NCBI GenBank assembly: GCA_044348345.1
Contig: JBIKSZ010000258.1
Span: forward strand, 1-5,002
Direction: 5' to 3'
Length of the DNA stretch: 5,002 bases
Source of the DNA: Falsiroseomonas sp044348345
GTDB taxonomy: Bacteria > Pseudomonadota > Alphaproteobacteria > Acetobacterales > Acetobacteraceae
This document shows, piece by piece, positions 1 through 5,002 of this stretch (position 1 is its first letter; each line of letters begins with the position of its first letter). The translations under genes and the position numbers were made by a program. The notes under the pieces are model-generated. The model searched no databases. It saw only the letters and a program-made list of their open reading frames with translations, and was not told where the DNA came from.

Positions 1-975
1 CAGGCTCTCCATCATCGCCTTCTCATGGTTCAGCCAACCATTCTGCACGGCGGCCATGATCATCGCGTACTCGCCCGACACCTGATAGGCGAAGGTGGGC
101 ACCGCGAAGCGCTCCTTCACGCGCCGGCAGATATCCAGATAGGGCATGCCGGGCTTCACCATGACCATGTCGGCGCCTTCCGCGAGGTCGAGCGCAACCT
201 CGCGCATCGCCTCATCCGAATTGGCCGGGTCCATCTGGTAGGTCTTCTTGTCGCCCTTGAGCGCACCGCCCGAGCCGACCGCGTCGCGGAAGGGGCCGTA
301 GAAGGCCGAGGCGTATTTCGCCGCATAGCTCATGATGCGCGTGTGGATCAGGCCGCGGGAATCGAGCGCGCCACGGATCGCGGCGACGCGGCCATCCATC
401 ATGTCCGACGGCGCGATCACGTCGATCCCGGCCTCAGCCTGGATCACCGACTGGATCGCCAGGATCTCGAGCGTCTCGTCATTGGCCACATACGCGCCCC
501 CCGGCCCGTCGCGCAGCACGCCGTCATGGCCATGGTCGGTGTAGGGGTCGAGCGCGACATCGCCGACGAGGCCGAGCTCCGGGAATTCCGCCTTCAGCAG
601 GCGGGCGGCGCGGCACATCAGATTGTCGGGGTTCTTCGCCTCCGTCCCCTCGGCGTCCTTCTTCTCCGCGGGCGTGGCGGGGAACAGCGCGAGCGCCGGG
701 ATGCCGAGCTTCGCCGCCGGCTCCACATGCGCGGCTAGGCGATCCAGCGTCACGCGCTTGACGCCGGGCATGGAGGCGACCGGTGTCTCGGTCGCGCTCC
801 CCTCGATGACGAAGATCGGCCAGATCAGGTCGTCCACGGAGAGGCGGTTTTCCGCCACCAGCCGGCGCGTGAAGCTGTCCACCCGGTTGCGGCGCGGCCG
901 CAGGGCAGGGAAGCCGCCGGGCTGGGCGCCAAGCTGCACGGAAAGGCCGGCACCCGGCTTGTCGAAGGCGTTCAT
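1..975 (-). CDS. hemB: Porphobilinogen synthase (delta-aminolevulinic acid dehydratase), C-terminus cut by window edge
   Basis: This cytosolic enzyme condenses two 5-aminolevulinate molecules into porphobilinogen, the second committed step of tetrapyrrole synthesis. The minus-strand frame is open for 325 residues from ATG at 975 to base 1, with no stop reached. Family members continue about 20-30 residues beyond the ESL motif seen at the edge, so only the C-terminal tip is missing. Visible motifs are APSDMMDGR (188-196), SYAAKYASAFYGPFRD (216-231) with Schiff-base lysine K220, and MVMVKPGMPYLD (270-281) with the second active-site lysine K274. The metal-site segment DVALDPYTDHGHDG (139-152) has A141, D143 and D151 where zinc-dependent enzymes carry three cysteines. 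It therefore belongs to the cysteine-free, magnesium-type class known from Pseudomonas aeruginosa and alphaproteobacteria. The start is supported by a GAGGGG Shine-Dalgarno seven bases upstream. The gene follows the metY remnant by 11 bp and probably shares its transcript. Confidence 0.97.
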   Translation of the reverse strand, partial: MNAFDKPGAGLSVQLGAQPGGFPALRPRRNRVDSFTRRLVAENRLSVDDLIWPIFVIEGSATETPVASMPGVKRVTLDRLAAHVEPAAKLGIPALALFPATPAEKKDAEGTEAKNPDNLMCRAARLLKAEFPELGLVGDVALDPYTDHGHDGVLRDGPGGAYVANDETLEILAIQSVIQAEAGIDVIAPSDMMDGRVAAIRGALDSRGLIHTRIMSYAAKYASAFYGPFRDAVGSGGALKGDKKTYQMDPANSDEAMREVALDLAEGADMVMVKPGMPYLDICRRVKERFAVPTFAYQVSGEYAMIMAAVQNGWLNHEKAMMESL

Positions 976-982
976 CCTCAAT

Positions 983-988
983 CCCCTC
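983..988 (-). promoter_or_regulatory. hemB ribosome-binding site overlapping the metY-remnant stop codon
   Basis: On the minus strand, GAGGGG lies seven bases before the hemB ATG and shares bases with the TGA (987-989) that ends the metY-derived frame. This layout suggests the two genes were translated in tandem on one mRNA before metY was destroyed. A second AG-rich stretch (TGAGG) abuts the ATG and is too close to be the main site. Confidence 0.6.
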
Positions 989-1231
989 AGCCCGCCGCGG
1001 CCAATGCCTGGTCCAGGTCGGCGATGATGTCGTCAATATGCTCGATGCCGATCGACAGCCGCACATAGCCCGGCGTGACGCCGGAGGCAGCCTGCTCCTC
1101 TGCCGAGAGCTGGCTATGCGTCGTCGTCGCCGGATGGATCACCTTCGCCACCGCCTTGTCTGGAAGGCGGTCGTCGGGTCTGCCCGCCAGCCGGCATGGA
1201 GCGCGACAGTCTCCGGATTGGTGTGGGTCAT
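987..1231 (-). pseudogene. Gutted O-acetylhomoserine sulfhydrylase (metY-type): start and end kept, about 355 codons deleted, frame broken
   Basis: The intact family member is a PLP enzyme of the Cys/Met-metabolism superfamily, about 425-430 residues long, that makes homocysteine (or methionine) from O-acetylhomoserine and sulfide (or methanethiol). Here ATG at 1231 begins a typical N-terminus with NPETVALHAGWRADPTT (residues 5-21), preceded by a good Shine-Dalgarno (GAGGAAGG, 1234-1241). After about codon 22 the similarity stops and this frame ends at TGA 1139-1141. In another frame, 987-1142 encodes the standard C-terminus: VIHPATTTHSQ, then YVRLSIGIEHIDDIIADL including the arginine that binds the substrate carboxylate in this superfamily, ending in a stop just before hemB. 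The PLP-binding lysine and the whole core are absent, so no active enzyme can be made. Both ends being present in the right order and strand points to an internal deletion rather than two unrelated fragments. The fold family is clear. The exact substrate class (MetY rather than a close paralogue) rests on the N-terminal signature. Confidence 0.85.
1150..1171. repeat. Perfect 8-bp inverted repeat at the metY deletion junction
   Basis: ACCGCCTT (1150-1157) and AAGGCGGT (1164-1171) are exact inverse complements around a 6-base loop. The repeat covers the point where N-terminal metY similarity ends (near 1166) and lies beside where C-terminal similarity begins (near 1142). It may be scar sequence from the event that removed the gene's core. 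Confidence 0.6.
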
Positions 1232-1318
1232 GGCCTTCCTCACGCCTTCGGGCGCCAGCGTGGCATGGCAGGCGGGCCTGGGCCAAGCTACGAGGCTTTC
1301 ATCCTCGCCGAGGGCCGG

Positions 1319-1341
1319 GGCGGGGAAGGGACTTCCCCGCC
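1319..1341. repeat. Perfect 10-bp inverted repeat (hairpin) in the divergent region
   Basis: GGCGGGGAAG (1319-1328) and CTTCCCCGCC (1332-1341) pair exactly across a 3-base loop. On the minus strand the hairpin would sit in or near the leader of the metY remnant, about 90 bases before its ATG. On the plus strand it lies about 100 bases before rpiB. No T-run follows on either side, so it is not a canonical intrinsic terminator. Confidence 0.7.
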
Positions 1342-1368
1342 GTGCAGGCCTTGGGGGGAAGACCACCG

Positions 1369-1397
1369 CCAAGCCCTGGGGCAGCGCAAGGGCTTGG
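1369..1397. repeat. Perfect 9-bp inverted repeat with 11-base loop upstream of rpiB
   Basis: CCAAGCCCT (1369-1377) and AGGGCTTGG (1389-1397) are exact inverse complements around an 11-base spacer. The right arm ends 44 bases before the rpiB start codon. The 29-bp dyad with two 9-bp half-sites could be a regulator operator or an RNA hairpin. A competing pairing exists with the nearby CTTGG at 1350-1354, which could pair with the CCAAG at 1369-1373. Confidence 0.6.
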
Positions 1398-1441
1398 GTG
1401 TCCGGTTCCTCGGCGCCACAGGGCGTGGTATCCGTAGCGCC

Positions 1442-1903
1442 ATGACACCGAAGGACATCCCGGTCGCGCTCGGCTCCGACCATGCCGGCCCCGCCCTCAG
1501 GGCGACGCTGCGCGCGGCGCTCGAGGAAGCCGGCCACCCCGTGCTCGACCTCGGCACCCATGGGCCGGAGAGCGTGGACTACCCGGATTACGCCGATGCC
1601 GTCGCGGCCGCGGTGCTGCAGGGCCGGGCGCGCTTCGGCGTGCTGGTCTGCGGCACCGGAATCGGCATCTCGATCGCCGCCAACCGCCATGCCGGCATCC
1701 GCTGCGCCCTGGTGCATGACGTCACCGGCGCGCGCCTCTGCCGGGAGCATAACGACGCCAATGTGCTGGCCCTCGGCGCCCGCGTGACCGGGCCGGAAGT
1801 GGCCCTCGACGCGCTCCGCGCCTTCCTCGCAACACCCTTCGCCGGCGGGCGGCACGAGCGCCGCGTGACCAAGCTGACCCCGGACTGGAGCCCGCGCCCA
1901 TGA
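1442..1903 (+). CDS. rpiB: Ribose-5-phosphate isomerase B (RpiB/LacAB family)
   Basis: The 153-residue protein has the usual family length and is expected to interconvert ribose 5-phosphate and ribulose 5-phosphate in the cytosolic pentose-phosphate pathway. Family motifs run in order: GSDHAG (11-16), GTHGPESVDYPDYA (38-51), VCGTGIGISIAANR (69-82) with catalytic C70, and REHNDANVLALGAR (101-114) with catalytic H103. The C-terminal FAGGRHERRVTKL segment is also typical. The frame is open upstream to 1196, but homology starts right after ATG 1442, so this start is chosen. It has no clear Shine-Dalgarno, only a weak G-rich stretch near 1421-1428. The stop overlaps the glyA start in ATGA, indicating a two-gene operon with translational coupling. 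RpiB next to GlyA is a common alphaproteobacterial arrangement. Some RpiB proteins also act on allose 6-phosphate, but nothing here points to that. Confidence 0.95.
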   Translation: MTPKDIPVALGSDHAGPALRATLRAALEEAGHPVLDLGTHGPESVDYPDYADAVAAAVLQGRARFGVLVCGTGIGISIAANRHAGIRCALVHDVTGARLCREHNDANVLALGARVTGPEVALDALRAFLATPFAGGRHERRVTKLTPDWSPRP

Positions 1904-3201
1904 ACAGCCAGACCCCCGCCATGACGCCCGCGCGCTTCTTCCAGGCCTCCGTCGCCGAGACCGACCCCGAGATCGCCCATGCCATCGGGCTCGAGCTCGG
2001 CCGCCAGCAGGACGGGATCGAACTGATCGCGTCTGAGAACATCGTCTCCCGCGCCGTGCTCGAGGTGCAGGGCTCGGTGCTGACCAACAAATACGCCGAG
2101 GGTTATGCGGGCCGGCGCTACTATGGCGGCTGCGAATTTGTGGACATCGCCGAGACGCTGGCGATCGAGCGCGTGACCAAGCTGTTCGGCTGCGGCTTCG
2201 CGAATGTTCAGCCGCATTCCGGCGCGCAGGCGAACCAGGCGGTGTTCCTCGCGCTGCTGCAGCCGGGCGACACCTTCATGGGTCTCGACCTCGCGGCCGG
2301 CGGGCACCTGACACATGGCGCGCCGGCGAACCAGTCGGGCAAGTGGTTCAAGCCGGTGCCATATACGGTACGCCGCGAGGATCAGCGGATCGACATGGCG
2401 GAAGTCCGGCGTATCGCGCTGGAGAACAAGCCGAAGCTGATCATCGCCGGCGGCTCGGCTTACGCCCGCACCTGGGATTTCGCTGCGTTCCGCGCCATCG
2501 CCGACGAGGTCGGCGCCTACTTCATGGTGGATATGGCGCATTTCGCGGGTCTTGTGGCCGGCGGGGCGCATCCCTCGCCGATCCCGCATGCGCATGTGGT
2601 CACCACCACCACCCACAAGACGCTGCGCGGCCCGCGCGGGGGCTTGATCCTGACGAATGACGAGGCGCTGGCGAAGAAGTTCAACTCCGCCGTCTTCCCC
2701 GGCCTGCAGGGCGGGCCGCTGATGCATGTGATCGCCGCCAAGGCGGTCGCCTTCGGGGAGGCGCTGAAGCCCGAATTCGCGGCTTACGCCCGGCAGGTCG
2801 TCGCCAACGCCAAGGCGCTGGGGGAGGAGCTGCAGCGCCAGGGCCTCGATCTCGTGACGGGCGGCACGGACAACCACCTGGTGCTGGTGGACCTGCGGCC
2901 GAAGAAGCTGACGGGCAAGCTGGCCGAGGGCGGGCTGAACCGCGCGCACCTAACCTGCAACAAGAACGCCATCCCCTTCGACCCCGAGAAGCCGATGGTG
3001 ACCTCCGGCATCCGGCTCGGCTCTCCGGCTGCGACGACGCGCGGCTTCGGCGAGGCGGAGTTTCGCGAGGTGGGGCGTATGATCGGCGAGGTGCTGGACG
3101 GCCTCGCCGCGGCCAATGCGCCGGACGGCAATACGGCGGTGGAAGCGGCGGTGAAGGCCCGCGTGCTCGAGCTCTGCCGGCGGTTTCCGATTTATCAGTG
3201 A
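1900..3201 (+). CDS. glyA: Serine hydroxymethyltransferase
   Basis: This PLP-dependent cytosolic enzyme converts serine and tetrahydrofolate to glycine and 5,10-methylene-tetrahydrofolate, the main source of one-carbon units for purines, thymidylate and methionine. The 433-residue length is normal for alphaproteobacteria. Visible landmarks are IASEN (43-47), KYAEGYAGRRYYGGCEFVD (64-82), HLTHG (136-140), VDMAHFAG (210-217) with the aspartate that contacts the PLP ring nitrogen, and TTTTHKTLRGPRGG (235-248). K240 is the PLP Schiff-base lysine. TSGIRLGSP (368-376) supplies R372 for substrate carboxylate binding, and CNKNAIPFDPEKP (353-365) is also conserved. ATG 1900 overlaps the rpiB stop by four bases, and a GGAG at 1887-1890 may aid initiation. 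An internal ATG at residue 8 is a possible but less likely start. All key residues are present and no frameshift is seen. Confidence 0.98.
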   Translation: MNSQTPAMTPARFFQASVAETDPEIAHAIGLELGRQQDGIELIASENIVSRAVLEVQGSVLTNKYAEGYAGRRYYGGCEFVDIAETLAIERVTKLFGCGFANVQPHSGAQANQAVFLALLQPGDTFMGLDLAAGGHLTHGAPANQSGKWFKPVPYTVRREDQRIDMAEVRRIALENKPKLIIAGGSAYARTWDFAAFRAIADEVGAYFMVDMAHFAGLVAGGAHPSPIPHAHVVTTTTHKTLRGPRGGLILTNDEALAKKFNSAVFPGLQGGPLMHVIAAKAVAFGEALKPEFAAYARQVVANAKALGEELQRQGLDLVTGGTDNHLVLVDLRPKKLTGKLAEGGLNRAHLTCNKNAIPFDPEKPMVTSGIRLGSPAATTRGFGEAEFREVGRMIGEVLDGLAAANAPDGNTAVEAAVKARVLELCRRFPIYQ

Positions 3202-3242
3202 GACGAGGCTGATGCGTGTCCGTCCCATGCTGCCCTTCTTCT

Positions 3243-3343
3243 CCCTCTCCCGCTGGCGGGAGAGGGTCGGGGTGAGGGTGCGGCGGTCCGGGCGCGCCTA
3301 TCCTCGCACCCCAACCCAACCCTCCCCCGCTTGCGGGGGAGGG
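3243..3343. repeat. Composite palindromic intergenic element, two head-to-head hairpin units between glyA and nrdR
   Basis: Each unit starts with an 11-bp perfect palindrome with a 2-base loop. The left one is CCCTCTCCCGC / GCGGGAGAGGG (3243-3253 / 3256-3266). The right one is CCCTCCCCCGC / GCGGGGGAGGG (3320-3330 / 3333-3343). A G-rich tail (3267-3282) follows the left palindrome, and its complement (3305-3319) precedes the right one. The whole is thus an imperfect inverted repeat of roughly 40-bp arms (3243-3282 and 3305-3343) around a 22-bp spacer. By my alignment about 33 of 40 positions match, with one gap. Similar CCCTCTCCCGC-type palindromes followed by a TCGGGGTGAGGGTG-like tail are widely dispersed between genes in many proteobacteria, resembling REP/BIME-like sequences. 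The stems could also end glyA transcription or block mRNA decay, but no T-run follows. Confidence 0.8.
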
Positions 3344-3367
3344 CTATCGCGCTAGCGGAGGCGTGGG

Positions 3368-3820
3368 ATGCGCTGTCCCTTTTGCGGGAATGAAGACACG
3401 CAGGTGAAGGACAGCCGGCCGGCCGAGGATGGCGCTGCGATCCGGCGCCGCCGCTCCTGCCCGGGCTGCGGCAACCGCTTCACCACCTTCGAACGCGTCC
3501 AGCTGCGGGAGCTGACGGTCATCAAGACCGATGGCCGCCGGGTCGCCTTCGACCGGGACAAGCTGGCGCGCTCCGTCCGCGTCGCGCTGCGCAAGCGCCC
3601 CTTCGAGGAGGAGCGGATCGAGCGCATCGTCAACGGCATCCAGCGCCGGCTGGAGGTCGAGGCGGATAGCGAAGTCACCTCCCGCCGGATCGGCGAGGTA
3701 GTGCTGGACACGCTGCGCGACGTGGACCAGGTGGCCTATGTCCGCTTCGCCTCCGTCTATCAGAATTTCCGCGAAGCCAAGGACTTCCAGCAGTTCCTGG
3801 GTAAGATCGACCAGGGCTGA
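3368..3820 (+). CDS. nrdR: Transcriptional repressor NrdR (ribonucleotide reductase regulator)
   Basis: NrdR is a zinc-ribbon/ATP-cone repressor that senses ATP and dATP and shuts down ribonucleotide reductase (nrd) promoters by binding NrdR boxes. The 150-residue product has normal length. The N-terminal zinc ribbon shows CPFC (3-6) and CPGCGNRFTTFER (31-43), giving the four cysteine ligands C3, C6, C31 and C34. The basic stretch IRRRRSC (25-31) is typical of the DNA-binding part. The ATP-cone domain fills about residues 47-140, with VIKTDGRRVAFDRDKL and a C-terminal VAYVRFASVYQNF motif. A clear GGAGG (3357-3361) six bases before ATG 3368 fixes the start. The gene lies 166 bp after glyA, behind the palindromic element, and 93 bp before ribD, an order often seen in alphaproteobacteria. 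No NrdR box is visible near it, so its targets lie elsewhere. Confidence 0.97.
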   Translation: MRCPFCGNEDTQVKDSRPAEDGAAIRRRRSCPGCGNRFTTFERVQLRELTVIKTDGRRVAFDRDKLARSVRVALRKRPFEEERIERIVNGIQRRLEVEADSEVTSRRIGEVVLDTLRDVDQVAYVRFASVYQNFREAKDFQQFLGKIDQG

Positions 3821-3913
3821 GAGCCTTGCGCATGGCGGGGCGGCGCGCGGGGGCCTTCCGTCGCCCGCCTTGCCACGCCAAGTAAAGCCTCCCGCCACCG
3901 CCCGCCCGAGCCC
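3821..3913 (+). other. nrdR-ribD spacer with a possible 17-codon reading frame
   Basis: The spacer is GC-rich and has no T-run terminator. An ATG at 3832 opens a frame of 17 codons ending at TAA 3883-3885, with predicted peptide MAGRRAGAFRRPPCHAK. It is arginine-rich, resembles nothing I know and has only a weak GAGAG upstream, so it is probably chance. I see no FMN riboswitch; the spacer is shorter than that element usually needs. nrdR and ribD are most likely on one transcript. Confidence 0.3.
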
Positions 3914-5002
3914 GTGCCCGAGACCGCCGACGACATCGCCCATATGCGCGCCGCCCTGGCGCTGGCCCGGCGTGGGCTCGGCAACACCTGGCCGAACCCC
4001 GCGGTGGGCTGCGTCATCGTGCGTGACGGGCAGGTGGTCGGCCGCGGCTGGACCCAGCCCGGCGGCCGCCCGCATGCCGAAACCGAGGCGCTGCGGCGCG
4101 CCGGCGCTCTCGCGCGCGGGGCCACGGCCTATGTGACGCTGGAACCCTGTTCGCATTTCGGCCGCACGCCGCCCTGCTGCAACGCCCTGGTCGCCGCCGG
4201 CGTGGCACGGGTGGTCGCGGCCATGCGCGACCCCGACCCGCGTGTGGATGGCCGCGGCTTCGCACTGCTGCGGGAGGCCGGGATCGACGTGCAGGAAGGC
4301 CTATTGGAGGCCGAGGCACGCACTCTCAATGCCGGCTTCGCCAGCCGGATCACCCATGGCCTGCCGCTGGTCACGCTGAAGCTGGCCACCACCCTCGATG
4401 GCCGTATCGCGACGGCGGCGGGGGAAAGCCAATGGATCACCGGCCCCGCGGCCAGGCGGGAAGCGCATATGCTCCGCGCCCGGCACGATGCGGTGCTGGT
4501 CGGCTCCGGCACGGTGCTGGCCGATGATCCGGACCTGACCTGCCGCCTTTCGGGCGCGGCGCCGAAGCCGCTGCTGCGCGTGGTGGCCGATGCCAGGCTC
4601 CGGACGCCACCGGCCGCGCGGCTGGTCGCCACCGCCCGCCAGGCCCCGACGCTGCTGGTCACCGCCCCCGGCCACAAGCCGGCAGCACTCGCCCCCTATC
4701 AGGCGGCGGGTGTGGAGGTGGCCACCGTCGCCCGCGGTACGGAGGGGCTGGAGATGCGCGCCCTGCTGGCCGCGCTCGCCCAGCGTGGCATCACGCGGGT
4801 GCTGGCCGAGGGCGGCGCCGGCATCGCGGCCGCCCTGCTGCGGGAGGGGCTGGTCAATCGCCTCGCCTGGTTCCATGCACCCTCCGTCATGGGCGCTGAT
4901 GGGCTGCCGGCGGCCTATGCCCTGCCGGTTGAGGTCCTGGCCGCCATGCCCAGATTCCGCCGCACCGCCGCGCGCCCGCTCGGCGAGGACTGGCTGACCG
5001 AA
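3914..5002 (+). CDS. ribD: Bifunctional riboflavin biosynthesis protein RibD (pyrimidine deaminase/reductase), C-terminus cut by window edge
   Basis: RibD carries out the second and third steps of riboflavin synthesis in the cytosol: deamination of diaminohydroxyphosphoribosylaminopyrimidine, then NADPH-dependent reduction of the ribosyl group. The frame is open to the last base (363 residues). The family is about 360-380 long, so only a few residues are missing. The N-terminal deaminase domain (about 1-147) shows PNPAVGCVIV (27-36), the zinc-site HAE (H54, E56) and PCSHFGRTPPC (78-88) with zinc ligands C79 and C88. The reductase domain (about 148 onward) shows KLATTLDGRIAT (156-167), SQWITG (172-177), VGSGTVLADDPDL (196-208) and a later LAEGGAGIAAALL motif. 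The start is taken as GTG 3914, because the nearest in-frame ATG (3944, residue 11) would trim the usual N-terminal lead-in. Neither has a strong Shine-Dalgarno. The gene follows nrdR, as in other alphaproteobacterial rib clusters where the next genes are usually ribE or ribBA. Confidence 0.95.
   Translation, partial: MPETADDIAHMRAALALARRGLGNTWPNPAVGCVIVRDGQVVGRGWTQPGGRPHAETEALRRAGALARGATAYVTLEPCSHFGRTPPCCNALVAAGVARVVAAMRDPDPRVDGRGFALLREAGIDVQEGLLEAEARTLNAGFASRITHGLPLVTLKLATTLDGRIATAAGESQWITGPAARREAHMLRARHDAVLVGSGTVLADDPDLTCRLSGAAPKPLLRVVADARLRTPPAARLVATARQAPTLLVTAPGHKPAALAPYQAAGVEVATVARGTEGLEMRALLAALAQRGITRVLAEGGAGIAAALLREGLVNRLAWFHAPSVMGADGLPAAYALPVEVLAAMPRFRRTAARPLGEDWLTE

Larger units (their letters stand above)
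1232..1441. other. Divergent intergenic region between the metY remnant and rpiB
   Basis: These 210 bases must hold the leftward promoter of the metY remnant/hemB transcript and probably the rightward promoter of rpiB-glyA. I cannot place convincing -35/-10 boxes in this GC-rich stretch. It contains the metY Shine-Dalgarno (1234-1241) and two strong inverted repeats (1319-1341 and 1369-1397, listed separately). It also has a weaker 5-bp hairpin, CGAGG/CCTCG, at 1291-1307. The frames open across it show no recognisable protein. Methionine genes of alphaproteobacteria are often controlled by SAM-binding leaders, but I could not match any such consensus here. Confidence 0.5.

Noticed and set aside
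25..738. 237-codon plus-strand frame opposite hemB
   Set aside because: It is a shadow of the hemB frame, composed of His/Arg-rich sequence arising from antisense codons.
987..1286. 99-codon minus-strand frame as a stand-alone small gene
   Set aside because: Its first half is the out-of-frame metY N-terminus and leader. Only the last 51 codons match a protein family, so it is better read as part of the pseudogene.
1232..1441. SAM-II, SAM-I or SAH riboswitch upstream of the metY remnant
   Set aside because: I compared the minus strand by eye with the conserved cores I know and found no convincing match. Only generic hairpins are supported.
1394..1441. Sigma-70-like promoter (TTGGGT with a weak -10) for rpiB
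   Set aside because: The -35-like hexamer falls inside the inverted repeat and no acceptable -10 lies at the right distance, so it cannot be supported.
1139..1855. 238-codon minus-strand frame ending in the metY N-terminus, which could look like a fusion protein
   Set aside because: Only its last 31 codons (from ATG 1231) have family similarity. The upstream part is antisense to rpiB and the leader, and a proper Shine-Dalgarno precedes ATG 1231.
1588..2949. 453-codon open frame on the minus strand across rpiB and glyA
   Set aside because: It lies antisense to two unmistakable genes, its product is a low-complexity Arg/Gly/Ala/His-rich sequence with no known motif, and such long shadow frames are expected in GC-rich DNA.
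3243..3343. Canonical rho-independent terminator for glyA
   Set aside because: The stems are strong but neither is followed by a T-rich tract, and the two-unit symmetric layout fits a dispersed palindromic repeat better.
3344..4156. 270-codon minus-strand frame opposite nrdR and ribD
   Set aside because: It is antisense to two genes with complete catalytic or zinc motifs and its product resembles nothing recognisable.

Overview
The window is GC-rich chromosomal DNA with tightly packed housekeeping genes. The gene order rpiB-glyA-nrdR-ribD, the zinc-free type of HemB and the style of the proteins suggest an alphaproteobacterium. My best guess is the Rhodospirillales/Acetobacteraceae (Roseomonas-like), but this is inferred from content and was not tested by any search.

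Layout: on the minus strand, positions 1-975 carry most of hemB (porphobilinogen synthase), running off the left edge. Directly upstream of it, 987-1231 is a wreck of an O-acetylhomoserine sulfhydrylase gene (metY type). About 22 codons of its start are joined, out of frame, to about 51 codons of its end, and the roughly 355 codons between are gone. The hemB ribosome-binding site overlaps the stop codon of this remnant, so hemB is probably still transcribed from the old metY promoter. Positions 1232-1441 form a divergent intergenic region with two strong hairpins.

On the plus strand, rpiB (1442-1903) overlaps glyA (1900-3201) by four bases. A 101-bp composite palindromic element (3243-3343) lies between glyA and nrdR (3368-3820). 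After a 93-bp gap comes ribD (from 3914, probable GTG start), which is open to the right edge and lacks only its C-terminal tip.

The plus-strand genes are basic metabolism: pentose-phosphate isomerisation (RpiB), glycine and one-carbon supply (GlyA), control of ribonucleotide reductase genes (NrdR) and riboflavin synthesis (RibD). The glyA-nrdR-ribD order is a familiar alphaproteobacterial arrangement. HemB on the other strand makes the pyrrole for heme and corrin. I see no phage, CRISPR, transposase, tRNA or rRNA, and no evidence for a new multigene system. The most unusual items are the gutted metY gene and the palindromic elements.
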